Notes: generated from the letters alone by a model not told the origin. Counted from the stretch's first letter, positions 1-9,283 are shown. The stretch: DNA of 15,079 nucleotides from Beroe ovata (GCA_946803715.1 CAMPET010000032.1:417342-432420), one strand, 5' to 3'. Numbers and translations: made by a program.

Positions 1-718
1 ACACACACACACACCCGGCAGCTGTAGCAGCTCTATCGATAGAATCCCAGGCCCACCCTATTATTGTACGGAAGATGTTAAAATGTAAAATATTCAATAT
101 AATAAACTTGATTCGTTATATTTGAGCTATTTTCGGTCTGCTACATACCAGGTAGGTACACATATCATGATGACAATGGTGCCGGAAATTCTATTACACA
201 TTCAACCCGTCCACACATTTCCAAACACAAGTATTTATCTTGCTGGAAGCATATTTCAAACATGTCGGTAGTACAGCAAGACATCAACTTTTCCCGCACT
301 GACCTCCCCAATAACACATTTTGGAATGAACAGCATATTACGACTGTTATTTCATGTGAAAATGCCAGTGCACATCACATGCATCCACTGTTAAATTTGT
401 ACATGTTGCATTAATGTAAACATGCTGTGCGCGCGGCTACGTTACACTTCAAGGAGGCAGGGAGAATTTCTCCGAATAACTGCTCCACTATCTGCTCTCT
501 TATGACAAACTCGATTTCGGTTACACCGCCCGTTATTGCATGAGGTGATCATCGTCCATCCTCAGTCACGATCTATTTACTTGTTTCAAGGTCAATGGTC
601 CTGCTTCAGCGACTGGTTGTCACTGATGACTTGTCTGTACTGGTCGTCAGTCACAGGTATACTTACAATGACAGTCGAGGCACATGACTTACAATGACAG
701 TCGAGGCACGTGACTTAC
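1..718 (-). other. CLUH intron 9 (partial), no exon seen
   Basis: The next expected CLUH segment (about GVRTYNAVDVEGLYTLGT in the family) is not found on the minus strand here, so this is read as intron. It starts with a (CA)7 run at 1-14 and ends with the tandem repeat at 661-722. I see no other gene. Confidence 0.6.
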
Positions 719-722
719 AATG
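661..722. repeat. 26-bp tandem repeat over the CLUH exon 9 splice donor
   Basis: Copies lie at 661-686 and 687-712, differing by one base (CACATG against CACGTG), with a partial third copy from 713. Each begins ACTTACAATG, which on the minus strand reads CATTGTAAGT. The true donor (GTAAGT, 718-713) is therefore followed by two identical donors at 692-687 and 666-661. Confidence 0.95.
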
Positions 723-3008
723 GCAGCGTATGCTGCGGCGTCTCCTCCAAATTCACCATAGTGCTCCTTCATATCGAATCCGAGACTGAAGAATATGTTA
801 TTCCACAGGAACATTCTCGACTTCTTATCATCCGCCGCATTGAGCGGTGGTATGTTCCCATCTACAACAGCTTGGGCTCCTTTTATAGCCATCGATACGA
901 AGTCACATGTCACCTGAAACAGTCACATGTGACGAAACACAATATGTCATCCGATGCCACAAAATGTCACCGAAAAATGCGTCACGAACACTCACCCTGA
1001 ATATGGTGCGATCTCTCACGATCTTCTCATGAACGTTAGTCTGAGGCAACTCTCGGGCACTTTGCAATTCCTCGTTCCAGTCTCGCGATGACATCATGCC
1101 AAGTGACATCTCGTCTGATGTGCTGGTGATGTGTAAGTGATGACTCACAGGTGGAGTGATGATTCACAGTGGTGTTACAGAGGATGTTGGTAGAAATGAA
1201 CTTGATAGTGATGATTGTGACATGCATGAACTACTACATAAAGTGATGATTGAACATGCACCTGTTGGGAATGTATGCCTCCTCCGCACGCAATGTATCG
1301 TATGTGTGTTCAGCGGGGGGTGAGCACCAACTGAATACAGGATACGGGACTGGGATAACCTGGGAACAAGGACCATTTCACTCACAACGTGGAATAAGGG
1401 GGAGGGGGAGAAATGCACACCTACCTACCTTGTGCTTCTCTATATAGACTGAATAAGTATATTGAACGAGTACAGTATAAAATACTGCCTGATTTACCTC
1501 GTAGGGGTTCCTTTTGATGCTTTGTTTCTGAACAATAGCGAAGTTTTTGTTGAAGAGACTGCTGACTTGCTTGAGTGTGTCAACCAAGGTGTATCCCTTG
1601 CAGGAAATATCAGCAGGGTTAGGATCAAACACTGTCTCAGTGGTCTTGTTGACATAGAACCCGGAGGGTGTGGCTGTCATGTGCACTGTAGTTCCTTCTA
1701 GAGTCTTGACAGTGAGGTAGAATAAATCTCCTGAGTAAGGGCTGGTGAGGAACTGTGCTTGAGAAGAATAATTTTATAAACAAATGCACGCTCCTTACTG
1801 AAAAATCCATCCTTATACTGATGCTAACCTAGCATTCTCCTGGGGCCAGGGGGCGGGTTCCATCCACTGTACCCAATGCTTGTTACACACTGTGGAGGTG
1901 GCTGGGGTGTCTCCGGGAAGAGTGGTAAGAGTGGGGACACGTTATCAAACAGAAACTCTGGTGGCACAGTATCTAGTTCGGCACCATGGTCTTCCTTAAC
2001 ACCCTTCTGTATGTCCTCTAAGAAATTCAATAACATTCACTCGAAAAGTACTTAAAAAAGGTCGCAAGCTTGAATATCTTCTATCTACTACCTATCAAAT
2101 GAGGGCCCAGAAAACATCCTATGGACATAATGACTCCAGTACCCTTCCAAAACAATAAATCAATTTGAATATGATAAAGATCATGGATGTGAAAATGAAG
2201 TTGACAATTATGTACATGCAGTACATGGCTTACCTTCAAGGTCCCTCCCAGCGATAACTTTAGCAAAGGTCAGTGACAAGTTGTCTGTCCCATTCTGAGC
2301 ACTGACTTGTATGTCTGGTTGAATGAGTGACCGGACTCTCTTCAAATGCAACCTTGCTTCCCTTAGACTGTATTGCTCTGATTGAGGATGTATAATAATG
2401 ATATTGAGGGAAATATATCAAGTGGTTAATCATGAGTTTTCTTCCTTATGAATTAGGGGAATTAAGCACAGTACCTGCAACACATTTGACTGTTTCCCCT
2501 TCTGTCAAATTCTCCACAGAGTTTACCATAGCAAACTCGTCAAGGACTTTTCCTCGATGCTGCAAAGTAAAGCAGGTCTTGTAACAACTTTCAGGCCGCT
2601 CATTGGCCATCTGTCTAAGTTCATGAATGTGGTCATGTGTTCCGACCTGAAATTCCATATCAATTAGGTAGCAAGTCAATATGATGGTATAGCTGAACTT
2701 GATGCAAATGTTGAGAAATATCCTTACCGTGACTTTAACAGATTCTGTAGACTGAGGCAAAATGAGATAAAGGGAAATAAACTTGTTCACTGAAATAATG
2801 GAAACTGTTTAAACATTTTGTATCATAGATTAAAATGTCATTAGTACATGCCCTATTACAGCAGTATCAAACCTTCAGGGGAATCATTTTCCACTTTAGG
2901 TGCTGGATTTATAACAATAACATCCTTCACATTTTCTATTGGAGGGTCATGTGGCTCTTTAGTGGGTTCCAGTTGAACAACTTGCCCGTCCATGATCTCA
3001 GCCGACAT
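719..3008 (-). CDS. CLUH: CLUH (clustered mitochondria homolog), N-terminal nine exons; gene continues off the left edge
   Basis: CLUH is a cytosolic protein that binds mRNAs of nuclear-encoded mitochondrial proteins and keeps mitochondria distributed. Coding exons on the minus strand: 3008-2873, 2789-2728, 2646-2475, 2377-2234, 2017-1829, 1757-1498, 1359-1262, 1122-996, 913-719. All junction phases agree and give 461 continuous residues. The first Met (3008) follows an in-frame TAA; a second Met lies five codons on. Residues 67-123 form the ubiquitin-like CLU_N fold (CYKTCFTLQHRGKVLDEF). SGWNPPPG closes exon 5. Exon 6 is the GSKIP-like domain (GFYVNKTTETVFDPNP, then KNFAIVQKQ). RDWNEELQSARELP and IWNN-like MFLWNNIFFSLGFD open the CLU domain. 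Known CLUH proteins are about 1300 residues, so roughly two thirds is outside the window. The family assignment is secure; single splice sites are by eye. Confidence 0.93.
1123..1261 (-). repeat. CLUH intron 7 with degenerate GTGATGA repeats
   Basis: Plus-strand reading shows AGTGATGA-type words about five times (around 1136, 1156, 1208 and 1241), twice followed by CTCACAGG or TTCACAGT. This looks like a decayed short tandem repeat filling a 139-bp intron. No function is suggested. Confidence 0.5.
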
Positions 3009-3546
3009 ATTTCTACCACTGCATGATTACAAGATATTATATCATCACAACCCAAATGATTTCCTTTTATACCAAAGAACAGACAAGAGAAAGAAAGTTT
3101 ACCATCTGCAGATAAGAGTGATAACTATGCTAATAAGAATACTCATAGAGTTGGAGTATTGGGGGTGTTATGCATAGAATTAACATGAGAGATGAAGATT
3201 CCGGAATTTCAGACAATGAACATTGTACAGATGCAACAAAGTGAAACAGCTGTTGCTAGGGACTAGGGAGTCTTAGAGTTTCAGTGTGTGATACAGTCAT
3301 ACACTATATGCTGTTCTATTTTAGGGCTGTTTGCCACTTTGTCACATCAATGTGTTAGAAATTCAGATATCTTGAAGAATAATAACGATAGTTTTTAAAT
3401 AAAAAATAATAGTATACAATGATTCTGATGAAAAGAATAGAATGAACATGACAGAAGATCAACTCAAATAAATAAATATTCATGATAGTTGTTATTTTGC
3501 CGCAGTCATCACAGATCAGTGATTAGAATCAAATGAAGTACAATTC

Positions 3547-3722
3547 CGGTTTTGCCAGATTTCAATTTCCATCTGTTGATCATCTATACTGTCCATTTTG
3601 CCGTTAGAATCTGCCTTTGAAAACTGATCAATGAGTTATTATAACCTACTTGGGAAAGGTATTGAATGCAGCTGAAATTGAAATCTAGATTCCAGATCAA
3701 AAATGATCACAGCGCAAAACCG
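3547..3722. repeat. Nested imperfect inverted repeat (foldback relic)
   Basis: CGGTTTTGC at 3547-3555 is matched by its reverse complement GCAAAACCG at 3714-3722. AGATTTCAATTTC at 3557-3569 is matched by GAAATTGAAATCT at 3674-3686. The right arm has about 27 extra bases between the two blocks. The arms are in the order expected for a foldback element that has since picked up insertions. Confidence 0.6.
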
Positions 3723-3875
3723 TAACCGGGGCGCTTATTTGAATAAACAAACGAATTTTAATTTTGCTTGTTTACGATAGGCCCGACCCCACGTCCCCAC
3801 GGCCCACAGGTCCAGGTTTCGCGCGCGCCGTGCAATAGCAATGGCGCAATGCTAAACCGCTTATATAAATACTTG

Positions 3876-4059
3876 TCGATCGATGTTAGACCCTGTCGCG
3901 GTCAAGAATTTCGTTTAATTTCGCGCGCGCGCGGCGCAAACTTATTCTCAGACAACGCTGATCCAAGCTTCGAAGCGGCGTGCGTCTGAAAATAAGTTCG
4001 CGCCGCGGCGCGCGCGAAACGAAATTATTGACAGCGTCTATCACTCTATCATCGATCGA
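3876..4059. mobile_element. 184-bp foldback (MITE-like) element, CG-rich
   Basis: The two halves are long imperfect reverse complements. TCGATCGATG (3876-3885) pairs with CATCGATCGA (4050-4059), AATTTCGTTT (3907-3916) with AAACGAAATT (4017-4026), TTTCGCGCGC with GCGCGCGAAA (4010-4019), and the 14-mer at 3940-3953 with 3984-3997 (one mismatch). The centre GCTTCGAAGC is itself palindromic, so almost the whole unit folds into one hairpin. There is no ORF of note and no clear target-site duplication. Confidence 0.8.
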
Positions 4060-4167
4060 CGATGAAACATGAAACACTATTACTGCACTGCACTTATTAA
4101 TGATGCATGAGATTGTAATCGTTATATAAAGGATGTGTTCATGATCATACCCTTGAATCAGTACACC

Positions 4168-4205
4168 AAATTCAATATGTAACTTCAAATTCAACATGCA
4201 ACTTT
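4168..4205. repeat. 19-bp tandem duplication
   Basis: 4168-4186 begins AAATTCAATATGTAACTT and is repeated at 4187-4205 as AAATTCAACATGCAACTT, with three differences. Confidence 0.8.
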
Positions 4206-4678
4206 TGTTGTATCTGCTATGTATCTTCATTTGAATGAGATTGGATCAATCATAGAATAGGGAAGAAGCTTAAAAATTGTATGGGAATGATATAAAAGCT
4301 CATGCAGATATATGAATCCATTTAGAGAAGGAATATGGAAATAGATAGGATCCTTTCAATGCTATGATCCAGAATGATTGGATGATGTGCATGCTAGTTT
4401 CCATGTGCATATCATAACTTTAGTCAATAAATTGATTTGGAATAGACTGAATTTTTACCATCCATTGACTTATGATTATATTTCAAACTTATCAACACTA
4501 ATTATTATTACCAATTTGAGAAATGAGGGCCACACTTTGTGGAGATCCTAATGAAGAGACTATAATGTCTTGAAACTGTCAGTAGATATGTTGTTTGATC
4601 CAATTGACTTAAGACTTTGTCTCACTGTCTACAAAGTTCAATTATCTGAAGCATTGACTACATTATCTGATAAGGAGC

Positions 4679-7600
4679 ATGTCTGACTGGAAAGAGGGTG
4701 ATGATCTTTCAATGCAGCCTGACAAAGGATTCAGCAATTTCTTCAGTCATCCAATTGATAATCTTGATCTGTGAGTTCTACATTGATTCGATCAACTAAA
4801 AGATAACATTGAGAATTTGAATCATTGTATATATACATTTTACATTTTATAGGGATAACAGTTTCTATCTATCTCAGGGATCCTTTCCAATTAGAATCAG
4901 ACAGTAACAGCTGTGATAACATGTTAGTTGTTTTTCTATTTCTTATCATGGGGAGCTTTGACAGCAATAACTTCTCAAGGCAATGTTTTACTACTACAGG
5001 TTTTCAATAATTTATGTCCCCCAGTGGCCCATTTAGTATCAGCACACTGAAAGTAGAGTTAGGTGAGCTGCAGGAAGTCAAGGAGGAAGACAATGAAGAT
5101 GAGGTGGCATCACGGTTAGTCTTTATATGATTTATCAGCACATCAAGCCCCCTGACTTTGTTGGACAAGTCATAGCATGTCCTTGCAGGTTCTCTATACA
5201 TGTTGGCACACCTCAGTCTCAGTGCTCGAGGGAGAATCAGAGTAATGTGACATACCTTAACAAGGGACAGACATACGAACTGACACTCAAGTGTCTTACT
5301 CCTTCTGCATATTCTGGGTTCTTGATAGAGGTTAATAACAATGATTTCCTCATATTTTATCAGAAACCACTGTGTTAATGATACTGCATAGTACATATTA
5401 TTTACTATGTAACTCAGCACTTTCCATTTCCAACATTGATCATAACAATACCCATGCAGTGCAATGTGCTGTTGAGATTGCAAGAGAGGAAACTGCAAGC
5501 CAAAGAAAAGGAAATGTTCGATACATGGAATAAAGAGAACAACTGCAGGCTCATAGAAGCAGGTAGGTGCACAAGCACACTGGTCACAGATGCAGCTATA
5601 TAGAAATCGCACATACACAGTACATTCAGTATAGCTCATTTTTGGGTAATGAACAGGGTGGAGGCCGGATTCCTTATTGTTCCAGAGCTCTGATCCCTTT
5701 GAACACGAGCCTTTGTCATGCAATACAACAGTTAGCTCGTGTCTTAATGTAAGTATATTATATAGTATCTATCTATAGTAAGTATCTTTATGATGGAGCC
5801 CCGCCCGCTTCATGCGATGATATTGTGATATGTGACATGTGACCGCACTGATTAAGGTGCACGACGCACGTGGCGTTGTGGAAAGTTGGCATATGCTTTC
5901 CAAACTGATCCAAAGCTGCTCTTCATATAGGTGTAAGCATAGGCTCATGACAGAGAACCTATACTAGTTAACGTATTTACCAGTATATAACACTTCCATA
6001 TCGCGTCATTATACACACACAATAGCGCTATAATATGAGATCGTAAGACGTGAAAATTATTCTACAGACCACTTTTATCTCAAGATAAAGTTCTTTGATA
6101 AGCGGATTAACGCCATACTGGGAAGGAGACTCGCTGTATAAAAGTCGGTCATGGTTACCAGATATCATATGGTGAAACAATTGAAGAACGTGATCAAGAG
6201 TTCAATTTCACATTGATTTTCCGGGGGATCTCTGCCCCGCAGAGAGACCCTCTGCTGTGGCAATAGGGGAGGTACGGGATTTGTTTCCCATCCCGGTCAC
6301 GCGCAGCTAGGGTAGAGCTCTCTCTGTACCCTACTGTGGCTGTGTGGACCCTTCGGGTCCATCCCCCTATTATTAGTAGTAGCCTCGCTAAGGGAGTCAA
6401 AAGATAAATTCATTGATTACGATGCGCAAATTGATTACGATACGCAAAACTTGTCACTGGATCTTTAGTATTGTCCTCGTACGCAACAAAATACAGATGG
6501 CATCTAGTGAAATGGCTCGTCTCAAATCACATGTAGCAAGTTATTCGTTGTTTGTGTACAGTTTACAAATATAGGTATAGGTACTAGGTAGTCACCTGGC
6601 GGCGCATAATGATAGCTGGAGTTAGTTAATTCCACGAAATATTTGCACACACACACACGTACGAGAGCCCCCTACATAGTAAGGGAGAGCGTGAAACCAA
6701 TGACTCATCAGAAGCTTAGTTTACAATTGTCATTGTGGACATAATTATGAAAATTAGAACATAATCACTAATCAGCCTGTCGGGAGGTTAAACTGAACAT
6801 GAATTTGTAAATAAAAAGAACACAACACAGAAGTGATGACATCTCATAGCACCGCACCGCATCTGAGCACTTAGTACAACCTCGATCATTTCTGAGGTCT
6901 GTACAAAATGAATTCCAAAGGAGGGGATGAAGCTAATGAGTGTTTTTTTCAATTACTGTGAAAAGCACGCGGCTTCCACAAGTAATGACCATTAACGGTT
7001 GGCATTTGAGCTCCATATCTCTACTAATTCTACCCTGAGAAATGTATATACATGATATTATGAAGATTGAAAATACGCACACACACACACACANTTCACG
7101 AAAAGGAAACACAGTGGTGAGAAAGGAGTACCGTTTCTGCTCTCTGCTGACACATACATGCACAAGACTGACACGCCCAGTACCTACCTCTGTTCCCACG
7201 CGTGTGTTCTCAAAATATTCCAGGTACTGGTGTTACTACCCTCTCATGATACTGTTGAATTTTGGTGTAACAGTTTGTGTTACGTCTGGTAACCACTGTG
7301 AACCAGCTGGTGTCACAACTGCTAAATCCGTTGGTGTTACAGATGGTATTGTAACCATTGTTGTAACTTTGTAACAGCTATAAAAACAGTTGTTACTCAT
7401 TTTCTTTACGTCACCCAGCATAAAGGAGCCGAGAGGAAACACAGAAACGAAAGTAAACAGATATCGAAACTCACTGATGAAGATAAGGTAATTATCAGCG
7501 GGTAGCCAGAAATCAATTGGTTAACTTATTTTCAATAATCATTGTTCCGTTTTATTTATTTCCTTTTCTCTGTCATCATTTGACAGTTCTGTGATATAGG

Positions 7601-8822
7601 ATGAGCACTCGTATTTTACACACATGAATCCTAACAAAAAACTTATCGATGATAGTATAAATTACAGCATTGTTTAAAATTTACGACGCTAAACTTAAGA
7701 AAATTTGATTATGACGTATGAAAGTATGAAAGTTACAGTTGCCACCTTACAATAACTATGACTTATTTGATCAGGAACAACTAGCATCAAGATCCGAAGT
7801 GACGTATCTTAAACCGGTGAGTTTCGTGCCACATATTCCACATTTACCTGAAAACAACACGTCCGTGTCACATATTCCACATTTGCCTTAAACAACACGA
7901 CTTTCACTATTCTCTCTCTAACTATTCTCAGATAACAAGAACAACTGACGCCCCCTCATGTAGCTACAACGATCACTATAACTCCAGTGGTTACTTTGCT
8001 GACAACAGCAAACTTTCCGATAAGTAATAACAATACCACATGACTCGTTTACAATTCACATTCTATTGTTGTTTGTCTCGGTCACACTTTCTGTAAGCGT
8101 AGTTGTAACGCGCGATATTTCATTTATGGGGACATGGCCCTGTGCAGAGCTAGTTGAGCGCGCCGCGCCCATAAATAATGTGATCCGGCGCGGCGCATGT
8201 TATTTTTCTCACATCTGTTAAGTGTCAAATCAGGAAGCTGCAACCACCATTCAATACATTTCACAATGATATCCTCAGTGGTTCTGACCCGGATAACGAA
8301 CTGAACTGCGCTAAGAAGCCGTGTATTGGGGAATCACGTGAGTGTTGGTCTCTCACGTCCAGAGCGTCAGTTCACGAAACTTTGCGATGGCTACGGAACA
8401 ACAGATTCAATACTCACCTCCAAACATTCAACAACTACTCGGGATTCGATCTTCTCCGACTGTCTCGTAACGATCTCAAAGACCTTATCGGTCCTACAGA
8501 CGGGATAAGACTGCACAATGCACTTCAGAACAAGGCTGTCACATCCAAGTTGTGTTTGTATGTTATGTTAGAAGGGACACCAAATTCAGTGTATCAAGCT
8601 ATCTATCTTGAGTCGCTGACTTATCGTGAACTGGTGGGTAAGATTTGCTGCACCTTCTCCTTAAACCCGAACAGTATTGCCGGAGTCCAGAAAAGTGGTC
8701 CAAATGGTATCAGTATTTGTGTGACTGACGAGGTTGTCAGACATTTGGACAATGATACGTGTTTCAAATGTACTCTCCTGCCAACAGATACCGCTGAAAT
8801 GTTTGTGATGAGTTTAGTATGA
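4679..8822 (+). CDS. TFCP2: CP2-family transcription factor (TFCP2/LSF/UBP1 type), about 12 exons
   Basis: Nuclear DNA-binding factor of the LSF branch of the grainyhead/CP2 superfamily. Exons: 4679-4770, 4878-4922, 5025-5114, 5189-5330, 5460-5562, 5657-5748, 6941-6981, 7095-7223, 7419-7487, 7775-7816, 7932-8023, 8234-8822; about 508 residues, close to the usual 500-540. The Met at 4679 follows an in-frame TGA at 4655. The acidic N-terminus includes EVKEEDNEDEV. CP2 domain landmarks: TYLNKGQTYEL (exon 4), RKLQ (exon 5), VFFSITVKST (exon 7), FTKRKHSGEKGVPF (exon 8), KGAERKHRNE (exon 9). The last exon carries the SAM-like domain (LRWLRNNRF, SGFDLLRLSRNDL, GPTDGIRLHNAL), which separates LSF types from grainyhead types, then the C-terminal domain (VYQAIYLESLTYREL, SGPNGISICVTDEVV). 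The join from exon 6 to 7 does not keep frame, so a small exon or a sequence error is likely there. Confidence 0.88.
6229..6371. other. Structured GC-rich intronic element (predicted multi-hairpin, four-way junction)
   Basis: Perfect inverted repeats stack in order. TCTCTGC/GCAGAGA is at 6229-6235/6239-6245. An outer 8-bp helix AATAGGGG/CCCCTATT (6262-6269/6364-6371) encloses three hairpins: CGGGAT/ATCCCG (6275-6280/6290-6295), TAGGGTA/TACCCTA (6308-6314/6327-6333) with a flanking CAGC/GCTG (6304-6307/6339-6342), and TGGACCC/GGGTCCA (6345-6351/6355-6361). This could be a structured RNA, a SINE head or a MITE. No tRNA-type promoter boxes are convincing, and neither strand carries a recognisable protein. 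Confidence 0.6.
6413..6448. repeat. 18-bp tandem duplication
   Basis: TTGATTACGATGCGCAAA at 6413-6430 is followed directly by TTGATTACGATACGCAAA at 6431-6448, with one difference. It sits 40 bp after the structured element. Confidence 0.95.
7078..7094. repeat. (CA)8 microsatellite ending in an ambiguous base at a splice acceptor
   Basis: The CA run at 7078-7093 is followed by N at 7094 and then directly by exon 8 of the CP2 gene (TTC ACG AAA at 7095). If N is G the acceptor reads CACAG, which fits both phase and protein. Confidence 0.8.
7224..7418 (+). repeat. CP2-gene intron 8 packed with GTGTTAC/GTAAC repeats
   Basis: Within 195 bp the words GGTGTTAC, GGTGTAAC, GTGTTAC, GGTAAC, GGTGTCAC, GGTGTTACAG, TGTAACC, TGTAAC, TGTAACAG and TTGTTAC recur about ten times, in both orientations (GTTAC and GTAAC). 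It looks like a decayed minisatellite inside an intron. Both strands stay largely open, giving a false GVT/VTP-repeat reading frame. Confidence 0.65.
7826..7901. repeat. 39-bp imperfect tandem repeat in CP2-gene intron 10
   Basis: The unit at 7826-7864 contains CACATATTCCACATTTACC and ends CAACACGTCC. It is repeated at 7865-7901 with CACATATTCCACATTTGCC and CAACACGAC. It occupies most of the intron between 7816 and 7932. Confidence 0.85.
8122..8196. repeat. Overlapping inverted repeats in the last CP2-gene intron
   Basis: ATTTATGGG (8122-8130) pairs with CCCATAAAT (8168-8176). GCGCCGCGCC (8160-8169) pairs with GGCGCGGCGC (8187-8196). The two pairings share bases 8168-8169, so they compete or form a knotted fold. 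They end 37 bp before the proposed acceptor of the SAM exon (8234). Confidence 0.7.
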
Positions 8823-9283
8823 TAGTATGTTGAGCAAAAATATGTGTTTCTTCCGCTACTGATAACAATGTAAACAATATCGACTCGAACGATTATAATT
8901 TTTCATTCAACTTCAAGTTTTAATCATTTTTTTCAAACGAAGGCCGATATTTAACTTAAATAACTATCTTTAGTTTTAATATGTATTAAGCCTTTGGAAT
9001 TATTCAAACAATTCCAGTTATACTTAGAATATCGAACAGAAAAATAGACGTCATAGTTCCCAACGCTGGGCTTGTAAAGTGATGTTCATTTTCAGCTCAT
9101 CACTGTGAAAACTATATAATATTGACCCATGTTTTGTGTAATAACTTCATATTGAATGTTCATTTACCATTCCAGTGTATTTCTTGGTAACAATCTGAAT
9201 CACGGTGGTCACTATTCCATAGAAGCACATGTTGTACGAAATAGTTTAAGACATTTTCTCTGTTCTGCTCTGTCCCCCTTTTC
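8823..9283. other. 3' flank of the CP2 gene; no gene seen
   Basis: AT-rich sequence presumably holding the 3' UTR and transcript end of the CP2 gene. I see no clear AATAAA signal and no coding exon. The right part borders the tubulin pseudogene. Confidence 0.5.

Larger units (their letters stand above)
3009..4678. promoter_or_regulatory. Divergent CLUH / CP2-factor intergenic region
   Basis: About 1.67 kb lies between the two start codons, which point away from each other, so both promoters and 5' UTRs should be here. A TATATAAA at 3862-3869 (plus) is a possible core element but touches a foldback element, so its use is doubtful. Two foldbacks (3547-3722, 3876-4059) and a 19-bp tandem repeat (4168-4205) are inside. 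4206-4678 is AT-rich with nothing recognisable. I see no coding exon. Confidence 0.5.
5749..6940 (+). other. Intron 6 of the CP2-factor gene, 1.2 kb
   Basis: By far the longest intron of this gene (the others are 74-287 bp). It contains the structured GC-rich element at 6229-6371, the 18-bp tandem repeat at 6413-6448 and a short CA run at 6646-6657. A microexon of 3n+1 bases for the DNA-binding-domain loop between NTTVSSCLN and VFFSIT may be hidden here; I could not place it. Confidence 0.55.

Noticed and set aside
6258-6361. Possible tRNA or tRNA-derived SINE promoter boxes in the structured element
   Set aside because: TGGCAATAGGGG and CTTCGGGTCC resemble A and B boxes only with shifts and mismatches, and the fold is not a tRNA cloverleaf.
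6194-6400. Minus-strand frame through the structured GC-rich element
   Set aside because: Base composition and the hairpins explain the open frame, and no protein family is recognisable.
7236-7442. VTP/GVT-repeat reading frames on both strands
   Set aside because: They are products of the intronic GTGTTAC repeat; the true CP2 exons on either side are in clear phase without them.
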